DNA of 64,000 nucleotides, from positions 248,001 to 312,000 of the forward strand of contig JAHBZT010000005.1 of NCBI GenBank assembly GCA_019635315.1, read 5' to 3'. The position numbers and the translations under genes were made by a program. A model generated the notes under the pieces. The model saw nothing but the letters and a program-made list of their open reading frames with translations. It was not told the DNA's origin and did no database searches. The DNA comes from Rubrivivax sp. GTDB lineage: Bacteria > Pseudomonadota > Gammaproteobacteria > Burkholderiales > Burkholderiaceae_C. Of the stretch, positions 37,786 to 46,435 are shown piece after piece (the first letter of the stretch is position 1; each line of letters begins with the position of its first letter).

Positions 37786-37924
37786 GGGCCATCGCGGCCC
37801 CCCCGACGGGGGATGCCGGCAGGGGCCCTCTCCGACCCCCGCCAGGAACCCACCGCCTGGGGTCGCGCGGCGGACCCCGGCTTCCTACAGTGCCGTCCAT
37901 CGCGACACCACCAGGAGCCGAACC

Positions 37925-38479
37925 ATGGACCGCCGCCACCACCAAGCCGCCGCAGGCCGCGCACAGCGCGGCGTCACCCTGGTCGAGAGCCTGATCGTGC
38001 TGGCGGTCGCCGCCGTCGCGCTGGGCGCCGCGATCCCGGGCTTCGAGTCGGCCCGCGAGCGCCGCCACCTCGAGGGTGCGGCCGCGCAGCTCGAGACCGA
38101 CCTGCACTTCGCGCGCAGCCTGGCCGCGGCGCACCACGAGGCGCTGCGCGTCAGCTTCAGCCGCGACGCCGCGGGCAGCGGCTATGTCGTTCATCAGGGC
38201 AGCGCGCGCCACTGCCGGGCGCTGGCCGGCGGGGCGGCGGACTGCAACGGCCCGGCCCGCGTCGTGCGCGTCGTGCACTTCGCGCCCGGCGAGACGGTCG
38301 CGCTGCAGGCCAACGTGAACAGCATCCTGTTCGACCCGCTCAAGGGCACCAGCACACCGACGGGCACGCTGCGCGTGATCGGCCGCAGCGGCGCCGCGCT
38401 GCACCAGGTCGTCAACCTGATGGGCCGCGTGCGCAGCTGCACGCCGACGCCGACGCTCTTCGGCTACCCGCGCTGCTGA
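37925..38479 (+). CDS. GspH/FimT-family minor pseudopilin (1)
   Basis: A 184-residue prepilin. After a 15-residue basic leader comes GVTLVESLIVLAVAAVALGAAI, the type IV prepilin N-terminal helix with the Glu at position +5, cleaved and methylated by PilD. The rest has the GspH/FimT pattern (AAQLETDLHFARSLAAAHHEALRV). It has four cysteines, likely two disulfides. Minor pilins of this sort prime pilus assembly. First gene of a six-gene pilin region; a second FimT-like gene is at 39086. Confidence 0.82.
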   Translation: MDRRHHQAAAGRAQRGVTLVESLIVLAVAAVALGAAIPGFESARERRHLEGAAAQLETDLHFARSLAAAHHEALRVSFSRDAAGSGYVVHQGSARHCRALAGGAADCNGPARVVRVVHFAPGETVALQANVNSILFDPLKGTSTPTGTLRVIGRSGAALHQVVNLMGRVRSCTPTPTLFGYPRC

Positions 38480-38591
38480 GCGCGCCGGGCCGGGACCGCC
38501 CGCTGCGCGGCCCGCGGGCCTTCGCGGTCGCCGGCCCGACGGGCGGCGCGCAGCGGCCGACGAACGGAAGCCCGCCACGCGCCCCGCTCCG

Positions 38592-38597
38592 GATAAT
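38592..38597 (+). promoter_or_regulatory. Candidate -10 box for the pilin gene at 38607
   Basis: GATAAT, five of six with consensus, lies 9 bases before ATG 38607; the transcript leader would be only a few bases. There is no ribosome-binding run between them. Confidence 0.45.
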
Positions 38598-38606
38598 CCG
38601 TGGCAT

Positions 38607-39089
38607 ATGTCTCGTTCCGCGACCTCGACCAAGGACCTGCGCGCCCGCCGGCGGCCGCGCGGCTTCACGCTGATCGAGCTGATGATCGCGGTGGCCATCG
38701 TCGCGATCATCGCCGCGGTGGCGCTGCCGGCCTACCAGGACTCGGTGCGCAAGGGGCGGCGCAGCGAGGCCTTCAACGCGATCAGCCAGGTCCAGCAGGC
38801 GCAGGAGCGCTGGCGCGGCAACAACAGCGCCTACACGACGACGCTGGCCAACCTGAATGCCAGCGCGACCACGCCCCAGGGCCATTACCAGATCGCGCTG
38901 TCGGCACCGTCGTCGGACCCCAATGCGCTGGCCAGCGGCTACGTGGTCACGGCGACGGCCAGCGGCAGCCAGGCCAGCGACACGCGCTGCAAGCTGATGG
39001 CCGCGCGCGTGGTCGGCGGCAACCTGAGCTACGGCTCGGGCACGAGCACGGTCGACTGGACCGACCCCGGACGGTGCTGGGCGCGATGA
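38607..39089 (+). CDS. Type IV pilin PilE-like protein
   Basis: A 160-residue prepilin: basic leader, then GFTLIELMIAVAIVAIIAAVALPAYQDSVRKGRR, the canonical N-terminal helix, with AFNAISQVQQAQERWR following. The C-terminal pair Cys-x(n)-Cys (TRCKLMA, GRCWAR) is the D-region. It resembles PilE minor pilins encoded next to fimT-pilVWX rather than the major pilin. Its stop overlaps the next ATG (ATGA). Confidence 0.88.
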   Translation: MSRSATSTKDLRARRRPRGFTLIELMIAVAIVAIIAAVALPAYQDSVRKGRRSEAFNAISQVQQAQERWRGNNSAYTTTLANLNASATTPQGHYQIALSAPSSDPNALASGYVVTATASGSQASDTRCKLMAARVVGGNLSYGSGTSTVDWTDPGRCWAR

Positions 39090-39745
39090 GTCGGTCCCGC
39101 CGCCCCGAGGCGACCGTGCACGAGCGCGGCTTCACGCTCGTCGAACTGCTGATCGTCGTCGCGGTGGTGGCCGTCGTGCTGACGCTGGCCGCACCGTCCT
39201 TCCGCGAGATGATCGAGATGCAGCGCCTGCGCGGCACCAGCGCGCAGCTGACGACCGACATCCAGTTTGCGCGCAGCGAGGCGGTGAGCCGGCAGGAGGT
39301 GGTGGCCATCAGCTTCGAGCCGTCGGCCAGCGGCATGAGCTGCTACATCCTGCACACCTGGCCCGGCGACCTCAACCAGCCGCGCTGCAGTTGCTCCGCG
39401 CCCGAGGGCAGCCGCTGTCCGGTGGCCGTGCCCCCGGCGCCGCAGCCGCGCGAGATCCGGACCGTGCAGGTGCCGACGGCGACGAACGTGCGCGTGCTGC
39501 CGGTGCAGGCGCCGAGCGCGCCGGCTGCCGTCAACGTGATCCACTTCAACCCGACCACGGGCGGCATGCAGGCCTACTACATCGGGGTCGGTGGTCCCGG
39601 ACTCAGCCCGATCGGCGAGGCCTGGGCCGAGGTGCGGCTGCAGCGGCCTTCGAACCCGCCGGGCCTGCGCACGATGGTCAGCGTTTCCGGCCGGCCCAGC
39701 GTGTGCACCCCCGGCGGCCGCGTCAGCGGGGTGCCGTCGTGCTGA
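39086..39745 (+). CDS. GspH/FimT-family minor pseudopilin (2)
   Basis: A 219-residue prepilin with leader ending ERG and GFTLVELLIVVAVVAVVLTLAA. The FimT pattern is LRGTSAQLTTDIQFARSEAV. A Cys-rich loop (RCSCSAPEGSRCP) at about 98-110 is unusual for the family. Start ATG 39086 overlaps the PilE-like stop. It differs clearly from the FimT-like product at 37925, so the operon has two such subunits. Confidence 0.82.
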   Translation: MSRSRRPEATVHERGFTLVELLIVVAVVAVVLTLAAPSFREMIEMQRLRGTSAQLTTDIQFARSEAVSRQEVVAISFEPSASGMSCYILHTWPGDLNQPRCSCSAPEGSRCPVAVPPAPQPREIRTVQVPTATNVRVLPVQAPSAPAAVNVIHFNPTTGGMQAYYIGVGGPGLSPIGEAWAEVRLQRPSNPPGLRTMVSVSGRPSVCTPGGRVSGVPSC

Positions 39746-40440
39746 CACCGCGTTCGCGCGCGCGCAGGCCGGTCCGCACCCAGCGCGGCCTGTCGCTGGT
39801 CGAGCTGATGGTCGGCGTGGCCGTCGGCCTGGTCATCGTCGCCGGCGCGGCCCTGCTCGTCGCCTCGCAGCTGGGCGAGAACCGCCGCCTGCTGCTGGAA
39901 ACGCAGGTCCAGCAGGACCTGCGCGCGACGGCCGACATCGTCACGCGTGAGCTGCGCCGCGGCGGCGCGCGCTCCGAGGTCTGGAACCTGATCTGGCTGC
40001 CCGACACGCCGACGGCGCTGCCGGTCGAGAACATGTTCGCCGACATCGACCTGTCGGACCCCAACGTCGTGGTGCACTATGCCTACGACCGCGGCGGCGT
40101 GCCGGCGGACAACTTCTACCGCTACCTGCTGACGAACCAGACGATCCGCTCGCAGATCGGCGCCGGCTCGCCGCAGGACGTCACCGACCGCAACACGCTG
40201 CGCATCACGGCCTTCACGGTGCAGCGCATCCCGCTGCCCGCGGCCCAGCTGGCGTGCCCGAACCTGTGCCCGGACGGCACCCAGGACTGCTGGCCGACGC
40301 TGCAGTTGGAGGACCTGGAAGTCACGATCAGCGGCCAGGCCGCCAACGACCCGGCGGTCAGCCGCACCGTCACGAGCCGCGTGCGCCTGCGCAACGACGC
40401 CGTGCGCTTCAACACCGCCAGCGGAGCGGTCTGCCCGTGA
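39739..40440 (+). CDS. PilW-like minor pilin
   Basis: A 233-residue protein starting at GTG 39739, which overlaps the upstream stop region. The prepilin helix is GLSLVELMVGVAVGLVIVAGAALLV, followed by LLLETQVQQDLRATADIVTRELRRGG, typical of PilW. In the pilus-priming complex it pairs with PilX and PilV. It ends with an overlap (GTGA) into the PilX gene. Confidence 0.82.
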   Translation: MLTPRSRARRPVRTQRGLSLVELMVGVAVGLVIVAGAALLVASQLGENRRLLLETQVQQDLRATADIVTRELRRGGARSEVWNLIWLPDTPTALPVENMFADIDLSDPNVVVHYAYDRGGVPADNFYRYLLTNQTIRSQIGAGSPQDVTDRNTLRITAFTVQRIPLPAAQLACPNLCPDGTQDCWPTLQLEDLEVTISGQAANDPAVSRTVTSRVRLRNDAVRFNTASGAVCP

Positions 40441-41858
40441 GCACCTGGCACGGCCCCCATCGGCGTGCGGCGCAGCGGCAGCGTGGCGCCGCCGCGCTGA
40501 TCGTCGTGATGGTGCTGCTGTTCCTGGTCTCGCTGACCGCGGCCTACACCAACCGCAACCTGATCTTCGAGCAGCGGACCTCGGCCAACCAGTACCGCGG
40601 CACGCTGGCCTTCGAGGCCGCCGACGCCGGCGTCGAGTGGTCGCTGGCGATGCTCAACGGCGGCGTGATCAGCGGCGCCTGCGACGACGCCTCGCCGACC
40701 AAGAGCTTCGCGCAGCGCTACCTGGCGATCGCCGCCGACGGCAAGGTCACCCACCCGGTGCGCAACGGCAACTGGCCGACCTGCGTCTTCGACGGCACGG
40801 ACTGGAGCATCTGTACCTGCCCCGACGACACCGCGCTCGCCCCGACGCCGCCCACCGGCAGCGGCATCTTCCCCGCCTTCCGCGTCTGGCTCGCCGCGCC
40901 CGGGCCGGCGGCGGTGCCCGCGACGCCGGAGTCGCAGCTGCTCAACCGCCCCGGCCTGGTGTCCGTCCAGAGCCATGGCTGCACGCGGCTGCCCACCAGC
41001 AGCGGCGACCGCTGCCTGGACTTCGAGCCGCAGGCCGAGGTCGGCGACGGGCTGGCCCGCGTGCGCGCGGTGCTCGCCTTGCGCAGCGGGCTGCCGACGC
41101 CGCCGGCCGCGGCGGTGACGGCGCGCCTGGGCGTCAATCCGGCCGCCAGCCCTGCGCTGCCGCTGCGCGTGGTCAATACGCACGAACCGAGCGGCGGGCT
41201 GACCGTGCTCAGCGGCGGCGCGGTCGATGCGTCGCGCGTGGCGGCGCAGACGCTGCCAGGCACGCCGGGCGAATTCAGCATCGTCGCCGGCGACGCCCGC
41301 CTGGCGGCGCTGGCGACGACGGCGCCGGCCACCACGCCGCCGGCGCCGCCCGCGCTGAGCGCCGGTGACCGCATGTTCGTCGCCACCTTCGGCGTCAAGC
41401 GCGAGACCTACCGCGAACAGCCCGGGCTGCGGGTCTGCGCCTCGCCCTGCAGCGCGGCGGCGATCAATGCCCTGCTGGCGAACAACCCGGACCGCGTGAT
41501 CTGGGTCGAGGGCAACCTGACGCTCGATGCCTCGGTGGGCGACCCCACGACCACGACGCCGGTGCTGCTGATCGTCGACGGCGACACGCTGGCGCTGGAC
41601 CCCGGCGTCGAGCTCTATGGCTTCGTCTACCTGGTCGGCGACACCACCGTGGCGGCGACCGCGACCGTGGCGCTGAACGGCGGCGCGGCGTCGATACGCG
41701 GCGCCCTCGTCGCCGAAGGCACGCTGCAGACCAGCACCACCTCGTCGGCCGACGAGCTGGCGGTGAACTACGACGCCGTTGCGCTGAACGTGCTGCGCAC
41801 GCGCTACGGCAGCTGGGTGCGCGTGGGCGGCAGCTGGCGCGACTTCAGGAGTCCCTGA
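40437..41858 (+). CDS. PilX-like pilus assembly protein, long form
   Basis: A 473-residue protein starting at GTG 40437. The N-terminal helix GAAALIVVMVLLFLVSLTAAYTNRN fits PilX, without the Glu+5 (as usual in PilX/GspK). The family is often ~170-200 residues; here a large C-terminal part (about 250-470) is added, Ala/Thr-rich, with TTPVLLIVDGDTLALDPGVE and repeated beta-like turns that may form a surface beta-helix. It may take over the adhesin role of PilY1, for which no gene is present here. Overlaps PilV by one base. Confidence 0.75.
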   Translation: MSTWHGPHRRAAQRQRGAAALIVVMVLLFLVSLTAAYTNRNLIFEQRTSANQYRGTLAFEAADAGVEWSLAMLNGGVISGACDDASPTKSFAQRYLAIAADGKVTHPVRNGNWPTCVFDGTDWSICTCPDDTALAPTPPTGSGIFPAFRVWLAAPGPAAVPATPESQLLNRPGLVSVQSHGCTRLPTSSGDRCLDFEPQAEVGDGLARVRAVLALRSGLPTPPAAAVTARLGVNPAASPALPLRVVNTHEPSGGLTVLSGGAVDASRVAAQTLPGTPGEFSIVAGDARLAALATTAPATTPPAPPALSAGDRMFVATFGVKRETYREQPGLRVCASPCSAAAINALLANNPDRVIWVEGNLTLDASVGDPTTTTPVLLIVDGDTLALDPGVELYGFVYLVGDTTVAATATVALNGGAASIRGALVAEGTLQTSTTSSADELAVNYDAVALNVLRTRYGSWVRVGGSWRDFRSP

Positions 41859-43009
41859 TGGACAGCCGCCGCCGCCACCGCACCCGGGGCGTCTCGCTGG
41901 TCGAGGCCCTGGTCGCGCTCGCCGTGATGGCCATCGGCATGCTCGGGCTCGTGGGCGTGCAGTCGTCGCTGCGCGCCAACTCCGACGCCGCCAAGCAGCG
42001 CTCCGAGGCCGTGCGCCTGGCGCAGGAGGCGATCGAGGAGTGGCGCGCCTTCGCCGTGCTGCAGTCCACCGCCGGCGTCACCGACTACCAGGACATCGCG
42101 GCCGGCACGACCACCGACCCGGTGATCAACGGCAGCAACGCCACCTTCACGCGCTCGCGCACCGTCACCACGATGCCGGCACCACGCGCCGGCAAGTCGC
42201 TGCGCGTGGACGTGACCTGGCAGGACCGCGCCGGCGAGACGCAGTCGGTGCAGCTGACGACGGTCATCGCGGGCATCGCGCCGGAGCTGGCGGCCACGCT
42301 CAGCGTCCCGGCCACCGGCGAGGCCACCGGCAGTGCACCGCAGGGCCGGCACCGCGCGATCCCGCCGGGGGCGAAGCTGCTCGGCGGCCAGCTCGCCGGC
42401 AAGAGCGGCTTCATCCCGCCCGGCGCCAGCGGCGTGGCCTGGGTCTTCGACAACGTCAGCGGCCTGATCACGATCTGCACCACGACGGCCAGCTCGACCG
42501 CGCTGCTGCTGGACACCAACATCGTCTGCGGCACCGACAACGCGGTGCTGCTCAGCGGCTTCCTGCGCTATGCGCTGGGCGCGACGCCGCCGACGACGGC
42601 CGATGCCGACAACCCGCCATCCCCGCCGAGCGCGATGCCGTCGCCGCTGCAGGTCTGGGTGGTGCGCGGCACGCCGGTGCCGGACCTGCGCTGCTACACC
42701 GAAGACGTCGCCACGCCCAGCTACTACACGGCCTACTTCTGCGCGGTGCCGGTGACGGTGATCCCCAACAACCCGCCGCCGGCCTGGTCGGGACGCGTCG
42801 AGTTCCGACCCTCGCCGCCGATGGCGACCACGCTGGCCGACTTCAGCTTCCTGCGCGTCAAGGCCTGCCGCTACTTCGCGAACGCCACCTACACCGGCGT
42901 GTCCAGCCCGCGCGCGAACCAGAACTACCTGGTCATCCGCGCCGGTGACGGCCTCGCGACGGCCTTCACCTGCCCGAGCCCGACGCTCGCGCATCAGCCG
43001 ACGAGCTGA
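41858..43009 (+). CDS. PilV-like type IV pilus modification protein
   Basis: A 383-residue prepilin with GVSLVEALVALAVMAIGMLGLVGVQSSL, the PilV N-terminus, then DAAKQRSEAVRLAQEAIEEWR. It is much longer than the common 150-200 residues; the C-terminal half is Thr/Pro-rich with several cysteines (for example RCYTED, FCAVPV, KACRYF, FTCPSP). The start ATG shares one base with the PilX stop. It is the last gene of the pilin operon. Confidence 0.78.
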   Translation: MDSRRRHRTRGVSLVEALVALAVMAIGMLGLVGVQSSLRANSDAAKQRSEAVRLAQEAIEEWRAFAVLQSTAGVTDYQDIAAGTTTDPVINGSNATFTRSRTVTTMPAPRAGKSLRVDVTWQDRAGETQSVQLTTVIAGIAPELAATLSVPATGEATGSAPQGRHRAIPPGAKLLGGQLAGKSGFIPPGASGVAWVFDNVSGLITICTTTASSTALLLDTNIVCGTDNAVLLSGFLRYALGATPPTTADADNPPSPPSAMPSPLQVWVVRGTPVPDLRCYTEDVATPSYYTAYFCAVPVTVIPNNPPPAWSGRVEFRPSPPMATTLADFSFLRVKACRYFANATYTGVSSPRANQNYLVIRAGDGLATAFTCPSPTLAHQPTS

Positions 43010-43045
43010 CGCGTCCGGCGCACGCGTGCCGCCGCTCGTCCTGCC

Positions 43046-43051
43046 TACACT
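43046..43051 (+). promoter_or_regulatory. -10 box giving a probable leaderless ribD transcript
   Basis: TACACT ends exactly 6 bases before ATG 43058, so transcription would begin at the start codon. The same spacing is seen before ribBA. No Shine-Dalgarno lies between. Confidence 0.5.
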
Positions 43052-43057
43052 GCGGCC

Positions 43058-44218
43058 ATGTCGCCGCCGTCCCTGTCGCCGCTCGACCGCAGCCGCCTCG
43101 CCGAAGCCCTGGCCCTGGCCGAGACCGGGTTCGGCGTCACCGAACCCAACCCGCGCGTCGGCTGCGTGATCGGCCACGCCGACGGCCGCGTGCTCGGCCG
43201 CGGTGCCACGCAGGTGGCCGGCGGCCCGCACGCCGAGGTCGTGGCCCTGCGCGAGGCGCAGGCCGCCGGCCACGACGTCGCCGGCGCCACGGCCTGGGTC
43301 ACGCTGGAGCCCTGCGCCCACTTCGGCCGCACGCCGCCCTGCTGCGACGCGCTGATCGCGGCGCGCATCGGCCGCGTCGTCGTCGCGGTCGACGACCCGT
43401 TTCCGCAGGTCGCCGGCCAGGGCCTGGCGCGGTTGCGCGCGGCGGGCGTCGAGGTCGTGCTGGCCGCCGAGGCCTGCGCGCCGGATCTCGCCGAGGCCGC
43501 GCGCGAGGTCAACATCGGCTTTTTCTCGCGCTTCACGCGCGGCCGGCCCTGGGTGCGGCTGAAGGTCGCGGCGTCGCTGGACGGCCGCACCGCGCTCGCC
43601 GACGGGCGCAGCCAGTGGATCACCGGCGAGGCCGCACGCGCCGACGGCCATGCCTGGCGGCGCCGCGCCTCGGCCGTGCTCACCGGCATCGGCACCGTGC
43701 TGGAGGACGACCCGCGGCTGGACGTGCGCGCGGTGCCGACACGGCTGCAGCCGGTCCGCGTCGTCGTCGACTCGCGGCTGCAGACACCGCCGGCCGCGAA
43801 GCTGCTCGCGCCGCCCGGCCGCGGCGTGTGGATCTTCGCGGCCGCCGACGACGCGGCCCGCCGCGCGGCACTCGAGGCCGCCGGCGCCGAGGTGCTGCAG
43901 CAACCCGGCCCTGGCGGCAAGGTCGACCTGGCGGCGATGCTGGGCACGTTGGCGCCGCGCGGCGTCAACGAGCTGCATGTCGAGGCCGGGCACAAGCTCG
44001 GCGGCTCGCTGCTGCGCGAAGGTCTGGTCGACGAGTTGCTGGTCTACCTGGCGCCCAAGCTGATCGGCCCCGGGCGCGAATTCGCGGTGCTGCCGGCGCT
44101 GGCGCAGCTGGACGACGCGATGGCCTGGCGCTTCGTCGACGTCGCACCGGTCGGCGACGACCTGCGCCTGCGCCTGCGCCCGGCCGCTCGAGCCGATGGG
44201 GCGCTGCCACCGGCATAG
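43058..44218 (+). CDS. ribD: Bifunctional deaminase/reductase RibD
   Basis: A 386-residue riboflavin enzyme. The deaminase half has the zinc site H58-A-E60 in [13 protein letters not shown] and Cys86...Cys95 in [12 protein letters not shown]. The reductase half (from about 160) has [21 protein letters not shown] and [22 protein letters not shown]. It performs the second and third steps from GTP to the pyrimidine intermediate. Unlike the common order, ribE (riboflavin synthase) does not follow; ribBA starts 98 bases later. Confidence 0.96.
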   Translation: MSPPSLSPLDRSRLAEALALAETGFGVTEPNPRVGCVIGHADGRVLGRGATQVAGGPHAEVVALREAQAAGHDVAGATAWVTLEPCAHFGRTPPCCDALIAARIGRVVVAVDDPFPQVAGQGLARLRAAGVEVVLAAEACAPDLAEAAREVNIGFFSRFTRGRPWVRLKVAASLDGRTALADGRSQWITGEAARADGHAWRRRASAVLTGIGTVLEDDPRLDVRAVPTRLQPVRVVVDSRLQTPPAAKLLAPPGRGVWIFAAADDAARRAALEAAGAEVLQQPGPGGKVDLAAMLGTLAPRGVNELHVEAGHKLGGSLLREGLVDELLVYLAPKLIGPGREFAVLPALAQLDDAMAWRFVDVAPVGDDLRLRLRPAARADGALPPA

Positions 44219-44304
44219 TGCTCCACCGGTGGCGGGCCGGGCCGGCCCGGCCGTGCGGGCTCGTGACGACGCGCCGGCGACATCGGGTAATCCCCGCCCC
44301 CGCC

Positions 44305-44310
44305 TACAAT
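44305..44310 (+). promoter_or_regulatory. -10 box giving a probable leaderless ribBA transcript
   Basis: TACAAT, five of six with TATAAT, ends 6 bases before ATG 44317. The 98-base gap after ribD holds no FMN riboswitch motif, so this promoter seems constitutive. Confidence 0.55.
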
Positions 44311-44316
44311 CCGCGC

Positions 44317-45420
44317 ATGTCCATCGCCCCCGTTCCCGAACTGGTGGCCGAGCTCGCCGCCGGCCGCATGGTGATCCTCGTCGACGAGGAGGACCGCGAG
44401 AACGAAGGCGACCTCGTGCTCGCCGCCGAGCATGTCACGCCCGAGGCGATCAATTTCATGGCCCGCCACGCCCGCGGCCTGATCTGCCTGACGCTGACGC
44501 GCGAACGCTGCGAACGCCTGCAGCTGCCGCCGATGGCCACGCGCAACGGCACGCGCCACGGCACCGCGTTCACGGTCTCGATCGAGGCCGCCAGCGGCGT
44601 CACCACCGGCATCAGCGCCGCCGACCGCGCGCGCACCGTGCAGGTGGCGGTGGCGCGCGAGGCGAAGGCTGCCGACCTCGTGCAGCCCGGCCACATCTTC
44701 CCGCTGCAGGCACAGGACGGCGGCGTGCTGATGCGCGCCGGCCACACCGAGGCCGGCTGCGACCTCGCGCGCATGGCCGGCCTGGAGCCGGCCGCTGTCA
44801 TCTGCGAGATCATGAAGGACGACGGCACCATGGCGCGGCTGCCGGACCTGGAGGTCTTCGCGCGCCAGCACGGCCTGAAGATCGGCACCATCGCCGACCT
44901 CATCGGCTACCGCAGCCGCAACGAGACGCTGATCGAGCGCGCCGGCCTGCGCGAGCTGGCCACGCCGCAGGGCCGCTTCCAGTGCGTGGCCTACCGCGAC
45001 CGCAGCGGGGGCGTGCACCTGGCGCTGACACACGGCCGCTGGGCGGCCGACGACGAGGTGCCGGTGCGCGTGCACGAGCCCTTCACCGCCTTCGACCTGC
45101 TGGACGCCGGCGGCGGCGGGCACTCGTGGCCGTTGCCCACCGCGCTGGCCGCGCTGCAGCGCGGGCCCTGCGGCGTCGCGGTGCTGCTCAACTGCGGCGG
45201 CGACGCCGATGTCCTGCTCGGTCAGGCGCTGGGCCGTGCCGCCGACGCGCCGCCGCGCGCGCAGATGGACCTGCGCACCTACGGCATCGGCGCGCAGATC
45301 CTGCGCGACCTGGGCGTGGCGCGCATGCGGCTGCTCGGCAGCCCGCGGCGCATGCCCAGCATGACGGGCTACGGGCTGGAGATCACCGGATTCGTCGCCG
45401 CCGCCGCGGCGGCGAACTGA
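44317..45420 (+). CDS. ribBA: 3,4-dihydroxy-2-butanone-4-phosphate synthase with degenerate GTP cyclohydrolase II domain
   Basis: A 367-residue protein. Residues 1-200 are a complete Rib[35 protein letters not shown] and [16 protein letters not shown]. The second domain (about 210-367) has the cyclohydrolase II layout ([16 protein letters not shown]) but the zinc motif C-x10-C-x-C is absent: the segment reads [19 protein letters not shown]. It should therefore lack cyclohydrolase II activity, as known for RibBX-type proteins, and a separate ribA is expected elsewhere. Followed by ribH after 14 bases. Confidence 0.92.
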   Translation: MSIAPVPELVAELAAGRMVILVDEEDRENEGDLVLAAEHVTPEAINFMARHARGLICLTLTRERCERLQLPPMATRNGTRHGTAFTVSIEAASGVTTGISAADRARTVQVAVAREAKAADLVQPGHIFPLQAQDGGVLMRAGHTEAGCDLARMAGLEPAAVICEIMKDDGTMARLPDLEVFARQHGLKIGTIADLIGYRSRNETLIERAGLRELATPQGRFQCVAYRDRSGGVHLALTHGRWAADDEVPVRVHEPFTAFDLLDAGGGGHSWPLPTALAALQRGPCGVAVLLNCGGDADVLLGQALGRAADAPPRAQMDLRTYGIGAQILRDLGVARMRLLGSPRRMPSMTGYGLEITGFVAAAAAAN

Positions 45421-45434
45421 GGGAGCGCCGACTC

Positions 45435-45899
45435 ATGCAACAGGCCGACCAGGGCAGTGCCGGCGAACTCATCGGCGAGGGCCTGCGCATCGGCCTCGTT
45501 CGCGCCCGCTTCAACGATGCCGTCACGCAGCGCCTGGCCGAGGCCTGCCTGGCCGAGCTGGCGCGGCTGGACGTCGACCCCGCCGACGTGCGCCATGTCA
45601 GCGTGCCGGGCGCGCTGGAGGTGCCGCTGGCGCTGAAGGCGCTGGCCGAGAGCGGCGAGTTCGACGCGCTGGTCGCGCTGGGCTGCGTGATCCGCGGCGA
45701 GACCTACCACTTCGAGCTCGTCTGCAACGAGAGCGCGGCCGGCGTCACGCGTGTCGCGCTCGACCACCGCGTGCCGGTCGCCAATGCCATTCTGACCGTC
45801 GAGAACGAGGCGCAGGCCTGGGCGCGCGCCGACGACAAGGGCCGCGACGCGGCGCGGGTGGCGGTCGAGATGGCCAACCTGCTGGAAGACCTGTCGTGA
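45435..45899 (+). CDS. ribH: 6,7-dimethyl-8-ribityllumazine synthase
   Basis: A 154-residue enzyme of standard length. Seen: [34 protein letters not shown] and the active-site stretch [18 protein letters not shown] with catalytic His. It joins the RibB and RibD products to lumazine in the cytosol as a pentamer or larger shell. GGGAG is 10 bases before ATG 45435. Its stop overlaps the nusB GTG (GTGA). Confidence 0.97.
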   Translation: MQQADQGSAGELIGEGLRIGLVRARFNDAVTQRLAEACLAELARLDVDPADVRHVSVPGALEVPLALKALAESGEFDALVALGCVIRGETYHFELVCNESAAGVTRVALDHRVPVANAILTVENEAQAWARADDKGRDAARVAVEMANLLEDLS

Positions 45900-46435
45900 G
45901 CGGCGCGGCCACGGCACCGGCCGCGCCGGCGAAGAAGCGCAGCGCGCCGAAGTCGGCGCGCCGCCGCGCGCGCGAATTCGCGCTGCAGAGCCTGTACCAG
46001 TGGCTGGTCGCCGGCAGCGACGTCGCGGCGATCGAGGCCACGGTGCACGAGCTCGAGCACTTCGACAAGTGCGACCGCGAGCACTTCGACGCGCTGCTGC
46101 GCGGCGCGGTGGAGGAAGCCGCGGCGCTGGACGCGGTGATCGCGCGCCACGCCGACCGCCGCACGACGCAGCTCTCGCCGGTCGAGCACGCGGTGCTGAT
46201 GATCGGCACCTGGGAGCTGATGCACTGCGTCGAGGTACCCTACCGCGTGGCCATCAACGAGGCGGTCGAGCTGGCCAAGTCCTTCGGCGGCACCGACGGC
46301 CACAAGTACGTCAACGGCGTGCTCGACAAGGCGGCGGCCGAGCTGCGGCCGGCCGAGGCCGCCGCACCCAGGACCCCGCGCGCCCCGCGCGCCCCGCGCG
46401 CCCCGCGCCCGCCGCGCCCGGCCGGCCCGCGCTGA
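45896..46435 (+). CDS. nusB: Transcription antitermination factor NusB
   Basis: A 179-residue all-helical RNA-binding protein starting at GTG 45896. The core [21 protein letters not shown] and [31 protein letters not shown] is diagnostic. It acts with NusE in antitermination of rRNA operons. The family normally ends soon after VNGVLDK; here ~35 residues of Pro/Ala/Arg repeats ([11 protein letters not shown]) follow, coded by a 9-bp GC-only repeat. Basic N-terminal and C-terminal tails could add RNA affinity. Confidence 0.95.
   Translation: MSGAATAPAAPAKKRSAPKSARRRAREFALQSLYQWLVAGSDVAAIEATVHELEHFDKCDREHFDALLRGAVEEAAALDAVIARHADRRTTQLSPVEHAVLMIGTWELMHCVEVPYRVAINEAVELAKSFGGTDGHKYVNGVLDKAAAELRPAEAAAPRTPRAPRAPRAPRPPRPAGPR
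46374..46408 (+). repeat. 9-bp GC-only tandem repeat in the nusB tail
   Basis: CCCCGCGCG repeats at 46374, 46383, 46392 and partly at 46401, encoding RAP units in frame. As a slippage-prone tract near the 3' end it could change tail length between strains without affecting the core. Confidence 0.8.

Noticed and set aside
44219-44316. FMN riboswitch before ribBA
   Set aside because: Only 98 bases, and none of the conserved RFN blocks are present.
46374-46408. Frameshift or assembly error in the GC-only repeat of nusB
   Set aside because: The unit is 9 bases, keeps frame, and the stop codon overlaps the next ATG in a normal coupled arrangement.
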